Origin: Piliocolobus tephrosceles | Taxonomy: Eukaryota > Chordata > Mammalia > Primates > Cercopithecidae | Direction: 5' to 3' | DNA: 64,000 nucleotides | Assembly: GCF_002776525.5 (NCBI RefSeq) | Contig: NC_045452.1 | Span: 22,810,477-22,874,476, forward strand | In this document: positions 10,303 through 19,475 of the stretch, in pieces | Position numbering within the stretch: position 1 is the first letter of the stretch | Layout: every line of letters begins with the position of its first letter | Notes under the pieces: generated by a model | Seen by the model: the letters and a program-made list of their open reading frames with translations, nothing else | Told to the model about the DNA's origin: nothing | The model's database searches: none | Position numbers and translations under genes: made by a program

Positions 10303-10685
10303 CGGTAGCTAAGATTATTAATTCCTTATGGCTCTGGGGAGCATTCAGAGAGACAAAAGAACACTTCATCCAGTTACTCACTATTCACCTACTAGACAGC
10401 TTTGGTCCCGCCCCAGAGCCGGGGGACAGGTCCTGAAGAGGACTAAGTTATACACAGTGTTGAAACTGAAGGAAGATGAAGACATCAGACCCTAAGCACT
10501 GCAGAACTCAGGAGAGCTGGGGAGAAATGGAGTTCCCTTCAGAGCTCATCAAAATCCATCAGATGTGTCAAGAAAAAAGGATGTCAGGGTCAGGCTTCTC
10601 TGGGTCCACACTGAGATTTTACCATCATCTGGAAGAGCACCAAGAGCCATCAGGCCACGGGACCTTTTAAAAACATGTGAGGCAA
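10303..10685. other. unassigned sequence
   Basis: No repeat or gene recognised. Several short open frames here are not supported by splice sites or codon bias. Confidence 0.4.
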
Positions 10686-10967
10686 GCCAGGCGCGATGGC
10701 TCACGCCTGTAATCCCAGCACTTTGGGAGGTCGACGCGGGTGAAGACCAGTCTGGCCAAGATGGCGAAACCCCGTCTCTACTAAAAATACAAAAATTAGC
10801 AGGGTGCGGTGGCAGGTACCTGTAATCCCAGCTACTTGGGAGGCTGAGGCAGGAGAATCGCTTGAACCTGGGCGGCAGAGGTTGCAGTGAGCCAAAACCA
10901 CACCACTGAACTCCAGCCCGGGTGACAGAGTAAGACACTGTCTCAAAAAAAAAAAAAAAAAAAAAAA
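10686..10967 (+). repeat. Alu with deletion in left monomer
   Basis: Sense Alu missing about 25 bases after GGGAGGTCGACGCGGG. Long A-tail. Confidence 0.92.
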
Positions 10968-11020
10968 GTGAGGCGAGGGAGACTGTCTCTAAAAAAACAA
11001 ACAACAACAACAAAAAAAAA

Positions 11021-11163
11021 CAGGCTGAGCATTGTGGCTCACACCTGTAATCCCAGAATTCTGGGAGGCTGAGGCGGGAGGATTGCTTGAGCCCAGGAGT
11101 TTGAGACCAGCCTGGGCAACCCAGCAAAACCCCGTCTCTATTCAAAAAAACAAAACCAAAAAC
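11021..11163 (+). repeat. Alu left monomer (FLAM-like)
   Basis: CAGGCTGAGCATTGTGGCTC through CCCGTCTCTATTC followed by an A-rich tail. No right monomer. Confidence 0.82.
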
Positions 11164-11570
11164 CTGTTAGGGAGCAAATCTCCAAGTGCGGCAGGACCTG
11201 GAGATCCTGGGCTCTCGCCCGCAGAAGGGCCTGGGGCAGGACGGGGCCCTGGGCTGCCTCCTGGCATCTTCCAGGGCCTGCTTCTGTGGTGACACCTGGC
11301 CCCAGGAGGGGAGCCTGCTCTTTTATTGGCTTCGCCAGGCCAAGCGTGCTGCCTTCATCTCGGCAGCCTCCAGCAAAGGGCTGGCGCCGAAGCCTCAGAA
11401 TATTCGATGGAAGGAAGAATGAAACGAGAGTGACTGGGTTAGTCCCACATTGTGCATTACAAGCACATTTTCTAGGTTTGTGTGTGCATTTCCCTCAGGA
11501 GCAAGGCGGCCCAGAGACGTGGCTCTTCATTTTCTGAGCTCAATGGGTGCCAGGCACTCATGTGTCATTT
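11164..11570. other. unassigned sequence, possible MIR end
   Basis: Moderately GC-rich. GGGTGCCAGGCACTCATGTG at 11544-11563 is compatible with an antisense MIR or L2 end. No convincing exon. Confidence 0.4.
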
Positions 11571-11585
11571 AAAATTGCCGTTTCC

Positions 11586-11896
11586 GGCCGGACGCGGTGG
11601 CTCAAGCCTGTAATCCCAGCACTTTGGGAGGCCGAGACGGGTGGATCACAAGGTCAGGAGATCGAGACCATCCTGGCTAACCCGGTGAAACCCCGTCTCT
11701 ATAAAGAAAAAAAACTAGCCGGGTGAGGTGGCGGGTGCCTGTGGTTCCAGCTACTTGGGAGGCTGAGGCAGGAGAATGGCGTAAACCCGGGAGGCGGAGC
11801 TTGCAGTGAGCTGAGATCCCGCCACTGCACTACAGCCTGGGCGACAGAGCGAGACTCCGTCTCAAAAAAAAAATAAATAAATAAATAAAATAAAAT
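11586..11896 (+). repeat. AluY, young, intact
   Basis: Near-consensus AluY with a tail grown to AATA/AAAAT units. Perfect 15-base target duplication AAAATTGCCGTTTCC at 11571-11585 and 11897-11911. It split a MIR. Confidence 0.97.
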
Positions 11897-11985
11897 AAAA
11901 TTGCCGTTTCCATTATACTGTGAAACTGAGGCTCAGAGAGGTGACTTGATGAGGTTGCACAGATCGTGGGTGGACGCGCTACCTG
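11897..11985 (-). repeat. MIR fragment
   Basis: TGTGAAACTGAGGCTCAGAG, then AGGTGACTTGATGAGGTTGC, is the antisense MIR core. The remainder lies left of the AluY. Confidence 0.75.
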
Positions 11986-12223
11986 TCCCTCAATCAGTGT
12001 CTTGTATACTCTGTCCCTGTGCCTTCGAACCCCTACCCAGTATAAAGGGGATGCGGTAAGGAAAGGCTCCTTAGTCTGTTACAGAAGCAATGAAGAACTC
12101 ACCGTCCCGCCCCGCCCAGCCTCCTGCTTCTCCGGGTTTCCCTGCAGCAGGCCCCGCTCAACCCACTCCCCCTGCCTGCGTCCCGGCCCTCCTTTGCCGC
12201 GCCCAGCTCCGAAATGCGGCAGC

Positions 12224-12247
12224 GGGGGCTGGGCGGGGGGCGCAGGG
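12224..12247 (+). other. G-quadruplex motif
   Basis: Four runs of three or more G with loops of 2, 1 and 4 bases, within the CpG island. Confidence 0.6.
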
Positions 12248-12443
12248 CCACAAGCTCCCCAGCCCTCAGCACCCACTTCTGTCTCCTCTGCTCTCCAAAC
12301 GGGTCCCAGGGCCACACCTGTCTCCTGATCACGACCTGGCCGGAGCCAGGACATGGGCGCCATTTCCGCAGCCCAGCTCGGGTCGTGCCGGTTTTGAAAT
12401 CACAAAGTCTTTTCTCCCGACTCCAAGGGCGTCTGCCCCGCCC

Positions 12444-12468
12444 AGGGCTGGGCTGGAGGGGGAGGGGG
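12444..12468 (+). other. G-quadruplex motif
   Basis: Four G-runs (GGG, GGG, GGGGG, GGGGG) with short loops, overlapping the GC box at 12464. A further G-rich run lies at 12494-12508. Confidence 0.6.
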
Positions 12469-13429
12469 CGGACACCCGGGGGCGTGCGCCGCTGGGGGAG
12501 GGAGGGGCCCCGAACTTGGAAAAAAGGGAACTCGCACAGAAAAATCAAATCCAAGTGGTTTTTGTTCACCCCTGCTTGGGAGACACAAAGGAAGGGCGCG
12601 CTGGGCGGCGGAGTCGCGGGGCTACGGGGCTAGCGACGCCGCGGCTCCCGCGCCCGGGCTGCTTCCGCAGAGGACGACAATCCGGGCCGCCTGGGCTGGC
12701 TTCGTCCGGCCACACCCAGAGGCCGCACCTGGGCCGGCGCCCTTTCTCGGCGCAGCCTCGAGCGCCCGGATCCCCGCCGCGCTCGCGTCCCGGGGACCGA
12801 GTGGGTCCAAACCCCCACGAACCCCAGCCGGGACCCGTCCTCCCAAGCCCCGGGGCCAATATGGGCCACGTCTCTCTCGGGCTCTTCTCTTTATGATCTT
12901 TCTTATGGCCTAAACTCGAAATCTCCCCACCCTAGGGCCCCCACCCTGCCACCCAACCCAGGGACTGAGCCTGGAGATCGACCCTGAACCTTCCCTGATC
13001 CTCTACGACGTTCCGCTGCTGTAGTCCTCCCGGGCCCCAGGGCGGCAGGTCACGTGCCCGCGGTGGGGGCAGGGAGGGACGCGCCGCGGAGTCCCAGGCT
13101 GCACGTGCAAGGCCTCGGGGAGGGCGGAGCTCTGGCTGCTCGAGCTGCGCTCGCTCCCGGCTTCCGCCGAGGTGCCCCGGGCGCCGGCCTGGAGCAGGCA
13201 GGGATCTGGATGCTTGGGCTGAGGTCGGGAGCTCCTCCGAGGAAGCACTCGGTCCCTGCCGCACTGGAGCGCAGGCATTATTACCTATCAGCGCCGCACT
13301 TAACAGTTGTTAATAACAGTAAGCCCTCACTAAATTGTCACTGATCGCAGTAACTAGGTCTGACCTTAAGCACCCGATAAAAGAGTTCTTGTCCGTAAAG
13401 TCGGTTACAGAGAAGTTGGAAATCTCGGG

Positions 13430-13640
13430 TTTTCATTATGGAGAATTTTGAACATAAACAAAAGTCAGGATGGTAAAGTGAGCTCCTGGCAAGCATCCCT
13501 CCACACAGAAGGAGAAACTCCTGATCATGTTTTTTTTCTATCCCCAGCCCCTACCCGCTGTTCCTCCCTATTATTGTGAAACAAATCCCTGACATCGTGT
13601 CATATTTCAGCATATGCCCCCTGAAACAATGGATGAAAGG
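13430..13640 (-). mobile_element. L1M 3' end fragment
   Basis: Resembles the antisense L1M 3' UTR: CCCTATTATTGTGAAACAAATCCCTGACATC at about 13566-13596. The same element continues at 14479-14662, 14940-15000 and 15607-15690. Confidence 0.65.
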
Positions 13641-13784
13641 CCCCTTGTTGTTTAGAAAACTTTAAAAGTCGGGGAGATAAAAATGTTAGAGTGGAGATAA
13701 AGATGTTCCTAGGAGGTGATGATAAAGGGAATTAAAAAGCGGTTAAAGGAGTGAAAAGACTTAAGTGGTATCTGTAAGCCGTGC
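13641..13784. other. unassigned sequence
   Basis: A/G-rich stretch between L1M and L2 pieces. Nothing recognisable. Confidence 0.35.
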
Positions 13785-14056
13785 CCATGCTTTCTGGGAC
13801 ATCAGGTGGCCCACATAAGACCTTGAGCTGGGTGGAGGCAGTGGCGCTGATGAGAAGAGCTGATTCAGGGCACTAATTGGAGGTGGAAGTGACCAGATTG
13901 GCTGATGGATTGAAGTAAGAACTTGAGGAAAAGAGAGCTTCAAGGATGAGACCCTGGGTGGATTGAAGGGGTTCTTAACTGTAATAGGCAAGGAGCAGAT
14001 ATAAGAGAATGGGGGGATCAAAATAGGATTTGGCCATGTTACATCTGAGCTGCCTT
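13785..14056 (-). mobile_element. L2 fragment
   Basis: Antisense L2-like: GATTGGCTGATGGATTGAAG, then TTCAAGGATGAGACCCTGGG. No frame survives. Confidence 0.6.
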
Positions 14057-14059
14057 TTA

Positions 14060-14192
14060 TTTTATGTTTGATACAGGGTCTCTATCATAGTCTTCCAGGC
14101 TTATCGCAGCCTCCACCTCCAGGGCTCAAGTGATCTTCCTATCTCAGCCTCTTAGTAGCTGGAACTACAGGCATGTGCCACCATGCCTGGCT
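14060..14192 (-). repeat. Alu right-half fragment
   Basis: Diverged antisense piece ending at GCCTGGCTAATTT, where a second Alu begins. Confidence 0.8.
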
Positions 14193-14193
14193 A

Positions 14194-14478
14194 ATTTTTT
14201 TTTTTTTTTTTTTTTTGAGACAGAGTCTCACTCTGTGGCAACAGGCTGGAGTGCGGTGGTGCGATCTTGGCTTACCGCAACCTCTGCCTCCCGGATTCAA
14301 GCAATTCTCCTGCCTTAGCTTCCCAAGTAGCTAGGATTACAGGCGCCCACCACCACGCCTGGCTAATTTTTTGTATTTTTAGTAGAGACGGGGTTTCACC
14401 GTTTTAGCCAGGATGGTCTTGATCTCCTGACCTCGTGATCCACCCACCTCGGCCTCCCAAAGTGCTGGGATTACAGGA
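14194..14478 (-). repeat. Alu, 5' truncated
   Basis: Antisense Alu that stops at GGGATTACAGG and lacks the terminal GCCACCGCGCCCGGCC segment. It was probably inserted into the preceding Alu fragment. Confidence 0.9.
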
Positions 14479-14662
14479 AGGACTTTTCTTTAACATATCT
14501 ATAGTACAGTTATCACACCTAAAAATAATTAGCAATATTTCCTTAATATCATCTCATATCCAATCGCCAGTGTTCACATTTTCCTGATTGTCTCATAAAT
14601 GATTTTGTTTTATAATTGGGTTGTTATAATCACCATCCAAACAGGTCCATGTATTGCATTTG
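14479..14662 (-). mobile_element. L1M 3' end fragment
   Basis: ATCACACCTAAAAATAATTAGC and GATTGTCTCATAAATG match the antisense L1M 3' end. It ends at TTGCATTTG, where an AluY is inserted. Confidence 0.75.
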
Positions 14663-14939
14663 GACGGAGTCTCGCTCTGTCGCTGGGGCTGGAGTGCAGT
14701 GGCCGGATCTCAGCTCACTGCAAGCTCCGCCTCCCGGGTTTACGCCATTCTGCCTCAGCCTCCCAAGTAGCTGGGACTACAGACGCCCGCCACCTCGCCT
14801 GGCTAGCTTTTTGTATTTTTTAGTAGAGACGGGGTTTCACCGTGTTAGCCAGGATGGTCTCGATCTCCTGACCTCGTGATCTGCCCATCTCGGCCTCCCA
14901 AAGTGCTGGGATTACAGGCTTGAGCCACCGCGCCCGGCC
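14663..14939 (-). repeat. AluY without A-tail
   Basis: Antisense near-consensus AluY that begins directly at GACGGAGTCTCGC with no T-run, and ends in CGCGCCCGGCC. L1M sequence on both sides is nearly contiguous with no visible target duplication. Confidence 0.93.
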
Positions 14940-15000
14940 TGATATGTCTCTTAAGCCCCTTTTAACCCGTAGCATTTCTTCTTCCTCCTTTAAAAAAAAA
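14940..15000 (-). mobile_element. L1M 3' end fragment
   Basis: TGATATGTCTCTTAAGCCCC continues the L1M from 14662 across the AluY. Confidence 0.75.
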
Positions 15001-15002
15001 AA

Positions 15003-15279
15003 GTAATCCCAGCACTTTGGGAAGCCAAGGCAAGTGGATCATGATGTCAAGGGATCAAGACCAGCCTGGCCAATATGGTGAAATGCTGTCTCTACTAAAA
15101 ATACAAAAATTACCCGGGCGTTGTGGCACGCCTGCAGTCCCAGCTGCTCAGGAGGCTGAGGCAGGAAAATCGCTTGAACCGGGAGGCAGAGGTTGCAGTG
15201 AGTTGAGATCACACCACTGCACTCCAGCCTAGGAAACAGAGCGAGACTCTGTCTCAAAAAAAAAAAAAAAAAAAAAAAG
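15003..15279 (+). repeat. Alu, 5' truncated
   Basis: Starts at GTAATCCCAGCACTTTGGG, so the first ~25 bases are missing. Long A-tail. Confidence 0.92.
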
Positions 15280-15292
15280 AAACCAGATCATG

Positions 15293-15606
15293 GCCGGGCA
15301 TAGTGGCTGGCCAGACGCAGTGGCTCATGCCTGTAATCCCAATACTTTGGGAGGCCAAGGCAGGCGGATCGCTTGAGGTCAGGAGTTTGAGACTAGACTG
15401 GCCAACATGGTGAAACCGTGTCTCTACTAAAAATACAAAAATTAACTGGACATGGTGCCAGGTGCCTGAAATCCCAGCTACCTGGGAGGCTGAGGCAGGA
15501 GAATTGCTTGAACCCAGGAGGTGGAGTTTGCAGTGAGCAGTGATCGCACCACTGCACCCCAGCCTGGGTGACAAAGTGAGACGCTGCCTCAAAAAAATAA
15601 ATAAAT
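15293..15606 (+). repeat. Alu with doubled first bases
   Basis: A 15-base Alu head (GGCCGGGCATAGTGG, 15293-15307) is directly followed by a complete Alu head (GGCCAGACGCAGTGG, from 15309) and the rest of the element. Confidence 0.9.
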
Positions 15607-15690
15607 ATTGTCCTTGAGAATTTCTCACATTCTGGATTTGCACTGTCATGAAGATACCATTGGCAATAAGTCTGATTGTCTCTGTGACTG
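15607..15690 (-). mobile_element. L1M 3' end fragment
   Basis: TTCTCACATTCTGGATTTGC is the antisense L1M segment expected after the piece at 14940-15000. Confidence 0.65.
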
Positions 15691-16210
15691 GCCAGTGGAT
15701 TCAGGAGTTGTCTGCCTCATCTGTCCATTATCAGTCTCCCATCAGCCTTTCACCGTCACCCCATCAGCATTATGACCCCAATCAAAGTTCCCTGGAAAGA
15801 CAATGATGGAGAGAAATCCTCCCAAGGGGCAGACCTTGGAGCAGAATATTTAATTGTCCATATGGTTAGGACTTGGAGATGGCCTGAAATTGGACTAATG
15901 GTCAGTGGCTAACACACTTGGAAGCACAGGACTGGAAGATAGGCAACAGGAAATCTGGGGAAAAGGTACATGTGGATGGACCTCTCAGAACAGACAGTGA
16001 GAACATGTTTCATATGAATAGTCTCCAAAGGACATTTACTGCAGAAAAGACTCAGTAATCAAGTGGACAAAATGACGTATACTGTGGATGTCACTCAACC
16101 TCTTTCCCCAGCCAACCTGGTGCTTGTTTGGTGGATCTATGGGACAGGGATGTGGGCTAGACAGGGACCAAACAAGACCATCCCCTTATCAAGACTGACC
16201 TGGTCACTAC
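15691..16210 (+). mobile_element. ERVL-type endogenous retrovirus, RNase H to integrase start
   Basis: Ancient class III ERV internal sequence, recognised at nucleotide level. 15805-15830 (GAGAAATCCTCCCAAGGGGCAG) and 15968-15990 (TGTGGATGGACCTCTC) correspond to the pol RNase H end, and 16060-16110 (GTGGACAAAATGACG; CTCTTTCCCCAGCC) leads into integrase. The frame is broken by many stops and indels, and the element cannot make protein. The left boundary is uncertain. It continues at 16506 after an antisense Alu. Confidence 0.75.
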
Positions 16211-16505
16211 TTTTTTTTTTTTTAAGACAGTTTTGCTCTTGTTACCCAAGCTGGAGTGCAATGGCGTGATCTCGGCTCACTACAACCTTTGCCTCCTGGT
16301 TTCCAGCAATTCTCCTGCCTCAGCCTCCCAAGTAGCTGGGATTACAGGCGTGCACCACCACACCTGGCTAATTTTTTGTATTTTTAGTTGAGACGGGTTT
16401 TCACCATGTTGGCCAGGCTGGTCTCCAACTCCTGACCTCAGGTGATCTGCCCTTCTCGCCCTCCCAAAGTGCTGGGATTACAGGCATGAGCCACCATGCC
16501 CGGCT
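16211..16505 (-). repeat. Alu, full length
   Basis: Antisense Alu inserted in the ERVL pol region, ending CCATGCCCGGC. Confidence 0.94.
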
Positions 16506-16823
16506 GCTTACTACTATTCCTGAGTGTTTAACCCTCCAACAGCAGAGACCAAGACTGAATCCTCCTCTCCCTTCAACATGCCACCATACCCCAGGGGCAC
16601 CAGCCAGCCACCTACTGGGCACTGATTATAATGGAATCATAAACCTTCCGTCATGGAGGGGACAGCAATTTGCCTTCACTAGAAAAAATATGTGTTGTAG
16701 ATGGGATAGGCCTTCCCTGTCTGTTGCTTCTGCCAGTGCCACTGTCCATGGACTTTCAGAATGCCTTACACACTTTCAAGGTAATCCACATAACAGTGCT
16801 TCTGATCAAAAAAAATAATTTCT
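16506..16823 (+). mobile_element. ERVL-type ERV, integrase segment
   Basis: CAACAGCAGAGACCAAGACTG (16540-16560) and GGCACCAGCCAGCCACCTACTGGGC correspond to the zinc-binding/central integrase part of ERVL pol. Broken frame. It continues at 18018 after a block of Alus. Confidence 0.8.
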
Positions 16824-17121
16824 GGCCAGGCACAGTGGGTCATACCTGTAATCCCAGCATCGTGGGAAGCTGAGGCGGGTGGATCACTTGAGGTCAGGAG
16901 TTTGAGATCACCCTGGCCAACATGGTGAAACTTTGTCTCTACTAAAAATACAAAATTTGCTGGGCATAGTGGCGGGCGCTCCTGTAATCCCAGTTACTCG
17001 GGAGGCTGAGGCAGAAGAATCACTTGAACCCAGGAGGCGGAGGTTACAGTGAATGAATACCGCATCACTGTGCTCCAACCTGGGCGTCAGAGCAAGACTC
17101 CATCTCAAAAACAAAACCAAA
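16824..17121 (+). repeat. Alu, full length
   Basis: Sense Alu in ERVL. Possible short target duplication AATTTCT on both sides. Confidence 0.93.
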
Positions 17122-17130
17122 AATTTCTTA

Positions 17131-17261
17131 CATGGGGGACAGTGGCTCATTCCTGTAATCCTGGCAATATGGGAGGCCAAAGCAGGAGGATCACTTGAGC
17201 CCAGAGGTTTAAGAACAGCCTGGACAACATAGTGAGACCCCATCTCTAGAAAAAAAATTTT
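17131..17261 (+). repeat. old Alu, left monomer
   Basis: Diverged left monomer (CATGGGGGACAGTGGCTCAT). Its right monomer is at 17544-17692, and a younger Alu sits in the linker. Confidence 0.85.
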
Positions 17262-17262
17262 A

Positions 17263-17543
17263 AGCCGGGCGCGGTGGCTCACGCCTGTAATCCCAGCACT
17301 TTGGGAGGCCGGGGCGGGTGGAGCACAAGGTCAGGAGATCGAGACCACAGTGAAACCCCATCTCTACTAAAAATACAAAAAATTAGCCGGGCGCAGTGGC
17401 GGGTGCCTGTAGTCCCAGCTGCTCGGGAGGCTGAGGCAGGAGAATGGCGTGAACCCGGGAGGCGGAGTTTGCAGTGAGCTGAGATCACGCCACTGCACTC
17501 CAGCCTGGGTGACAGAGTGAGACTCCATCTCAAAAAAAAAAAA
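17263..17543 (+). repeat. AluY with Yd-type deletion
   Basis: Near-consensus AluY reading GAGACCACAGTGAAACC, so the 12 bases TCCTGGCTAACA are absent as in AluYd. Inserted in the linker of the old Alu around it. Confidence 0.92.
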
Positions 17544-17692
17544 TTAAATTAGCTAGGCGTGGTGGCCTGGCTAATCGGGAGGCTGAGGCAGGCGGATATT
17601 TGAGCCTAGGAAGTCGAGGTTGCAGTGAGCCCTGATAGCATGACTGCACTCTAGCCTGGGCAACAGAGCGCGACCACGTCTCTCAAAAACAA
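17544..17692 (+). repeat. old Alu, right monomer
   Basis: Continuation of 17131-17261, from ATTAGCTAGGCGTGGTGGCC to GCGACCACGTCTC. Confidence 0.85.
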
Positions 17693-17693
17693 C

Positions 17694-18017
17694 AGGTTGG
17701 GCATGATGGCTCACACCTGTAATCCCAGCACTTTGGGAGGCCGAGGCAGGTGGATCACCTGAGGTCAGGAGTTTGTGACTAGCCTGGCCAACATGGCAAA
17801 GCCCCTTTTCTACTAGAAATCCAAAAAGTAGCCAGGCATGGCGGCAGGCGCTTGTTATCCCAGCTACTCGGGAGGCTGAGGCATGATAACGGCTTGAACC
17901 TGGGAGGCAGAGGTTGCAGTGAGCTGAGATTGCGCCATTGCACTACAGCCTGGACCACAAGAGCGAAACTCCATCACAAAAAGAAAAAACAAGAAAAATC
18001 AAAAAACAACAACAAAA
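17694..18017 (+). repeat. Alu, full length
   Basis: Sense Alu with an A-rich tail mixed with C and G. Confidence 0.93.
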
Positions 18018-18691
18018 TTCGTAGCAAAAGCATAGCAGCGATGTGCATGTGTATATATAATTCACTAATATTACCATGTAGTCTATCACCCAGAAGCAGC
18101 TGGCCTGAAAGGATGCTGGAATGGCCTATTGAAGATTCTGTTCTGGTCTCAGTTGAGAAAAACTGCCTGAAAAGAATGGGATCTGTCTTACACAATGCGG
18201 TATATGCTATGAACCGGTGGTCAAGATATAGTGCGATTTGAAGGTCTGGAAATAGGAGTAGCTCCTCTCGCTATTACACCTATTTTTAACTCCTGCTCCC
18301 ATAGCTTTGAGCTCAGATGAAAGGTCTTAGTTCTCAAGAGAGGAGTATTTGCCAACAAGAGGGGACACAAGTATGGTTTCGTTGAATTGGAATCTGGACA
18401 TTTTGCTCTTCTCAACTGGTAAGAAAGAGGTCACTCTACTGGCCGGGATGACTCATCTTGATTACCAAATTGAGTTGTTGCTTTACAATGCGGGCAGCAA
18501 AACTATGTCTGAAACACAGAAAATTCTGTGTGGCACCTCTTAGTAATTCCATACCCACTAGTAAAAACTAATGGGGAATAAAAAAGTTAATGGGAAATTA
18601 AAGCAACCCTAACAAAGCAGGACCCCTGAGAATTCAGACCCTTTTGAAATGAAGTTTGAATGTCCAGCACAATCACAGAACAAAAATGAAA
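18018..18691 (+). mobile_element. ERVL-type ERV, integrase C-terminal and dUTPase segments
   Basis: 18095-18125 (GAAGCAGCTGGCCTGAAAGG) and GGAATGGCCTATTGAAGA correspond to the end of the integrase catalytic core. 18350-18540 encodes a dUTPase-like block, with the conserved tyrosine motif visible as DYQIELLLYN at about 18460-18489. A dUTPase downstream of integrase is characteristic of the ERVL group. Stops and frameshifts throughout make it non-functional. The remaining pol C-terminus appears after two Alus at 19410. Confidence 0.82.
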
Positions 18692-18999
18692 GGGGCCTGG
18701 TTTGGTGGCTTGCGCCTGTAACCCCAGCACTTTGGGAGGCTCAGGTGGGCAGATCACTTGAGGTCAGGAGTTCAAGACAAGCCTGGTCAACATGGTGAAA
18801 CCCTGTCTCTACTAAAAATACAAAAATTAACCAGGCATGGTGGCAGCGCCTGAAATTCCAGCTACTCGGGAGGCTGAGGCAGGAGAATTGCTTGAACCCG
18901 GGAGGCAGAGATTGCAGTAAGCCAAGATCACGCCACTGCACTCCAGCCTGGGCGACAGAGTGAGACTCTGTCTCAAAAAAGAAAAAAAAGAAAGAGACA
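18692..18999 (+). repeat. Alu, full length
   Basis: Sense Alu starting GGGCCTGGTTTGGTGGC, with its tail merging into a GA-rich tract. Confidence 0.92.
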
Positions 19000-19089
19000 G
19001 AGAGGGGAGGGGAGGGGAGAATGGAAGAAGGGAGGGAGGAATGGAAGGAGGAAGGGAGAGAAGAAGGAAGGAAAGAAAGAAAGAAAAAG
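19000..19089. repeat. GA-rich low-complexity tract
   Basis: GGGGA, GGGA, GGAA and GAAA units derived from the preceding Alu tail. The GGGGA part is G-quadruplex compatible. Confidence 0.92.
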
Positions 19090-19090
19090 T

Positions 19091-19399
19091 TGCTGGGCTT
19101 GGTGGCTTATGCTTGTAATCCCAGCACTTTGGGAAGCCGAGGCAGGTGGATCACCTGAGGTCAGGAGTTCGAGACCAGCCTGGCCAACACGATGAAACCC
19201 CGTCTCTACTAAAAATACAAAAATTAGCTGGGCATGGTGGCAGATGCCTGTAATCCCAGCTATTCGGGAGGCTGAGGCAAGAGAATCGCTTAAACCCGGG
19301 AGGTGGAGGTTGCAGTGAGCCAAGACTGCATCTTTGCACTCCAGCCTGGGTGACAAGAACAAAACTCCGTCTCAAAAAAAAAAAAAAAAAAAAAAAGAA
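19091..19399 (+). repeat. Alu, full length
   Basis: Sense Alu. GAAAGAAAAAGT precedes it and GAAAAGAAAAAGT follows the tail. Confidence 0.93.
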
Positions 19400-19475
19400 A
19401 AGAAAAAGTACTGGAAGAGGCAATTTATAAATATTAACCACAGCCTCATGAGCAGTTACAGACCTGATACAGAGG
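19400..19475 (+). mobile_element. ERVL-type ERV, pol C-terminal end
   Basis: TGGAAGAGGCAATTTATAAATATTAACC, then CATGAGCAGTTACAG, resembles the last coding segment of ERVL pol after dUTPase. It links this stretch to 18018-18691. Confidence 0.6.

Larger units (their letters stand above)
12090..13290. promoter_or_regulatory. CpG island, candidate promoter
   Basis: Alu-free GC-rich segment with preserved CpGs: I count 12 CpGs in 12601-12660 alone, while neighbouring unique DNA has almost none. Visible sites: overlapping GC boxes CCCGCCCCGCCC at 12107-12118, CCCCGCCC at 12436-12443, GGGGGCGG at 12464-12471, a YY1-like GCGCCATTTCCG at 12357-12368, CCAAT at 12856-12860, a GTCACGTG E-box at 13049-13056 and a second CACGTG at 13102-13107. 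Such islands usually mark a transcription start in germline-unmethylated DNA. The direction cannot be fixed, because no clear TATA box, splice donor or recognised first exon was seen. Open frames up to 268 codons here are low-complexity Pro/Arg/Gly and are expected by chance in GC-rich DNA. Confidence 0.6.

Noticed and set aside
12099..12569. 156-codon open frame on the minus strand of the CpG island
   Set aside because: Same composition effect. No conserved motif or splice support.
12090..12896. 268-codon open frame in the CpG island
   Set aside because: Low-complexity Pro/Arg/Gly/Ser content, no recognised domain, and comparably long frames on both strands, as expected for GC-rich DNA.
16063..16269. 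Short open frame in ERVL
   Set aside because: Fragment of broken retroviral pol running into an Alu. No intact domain.
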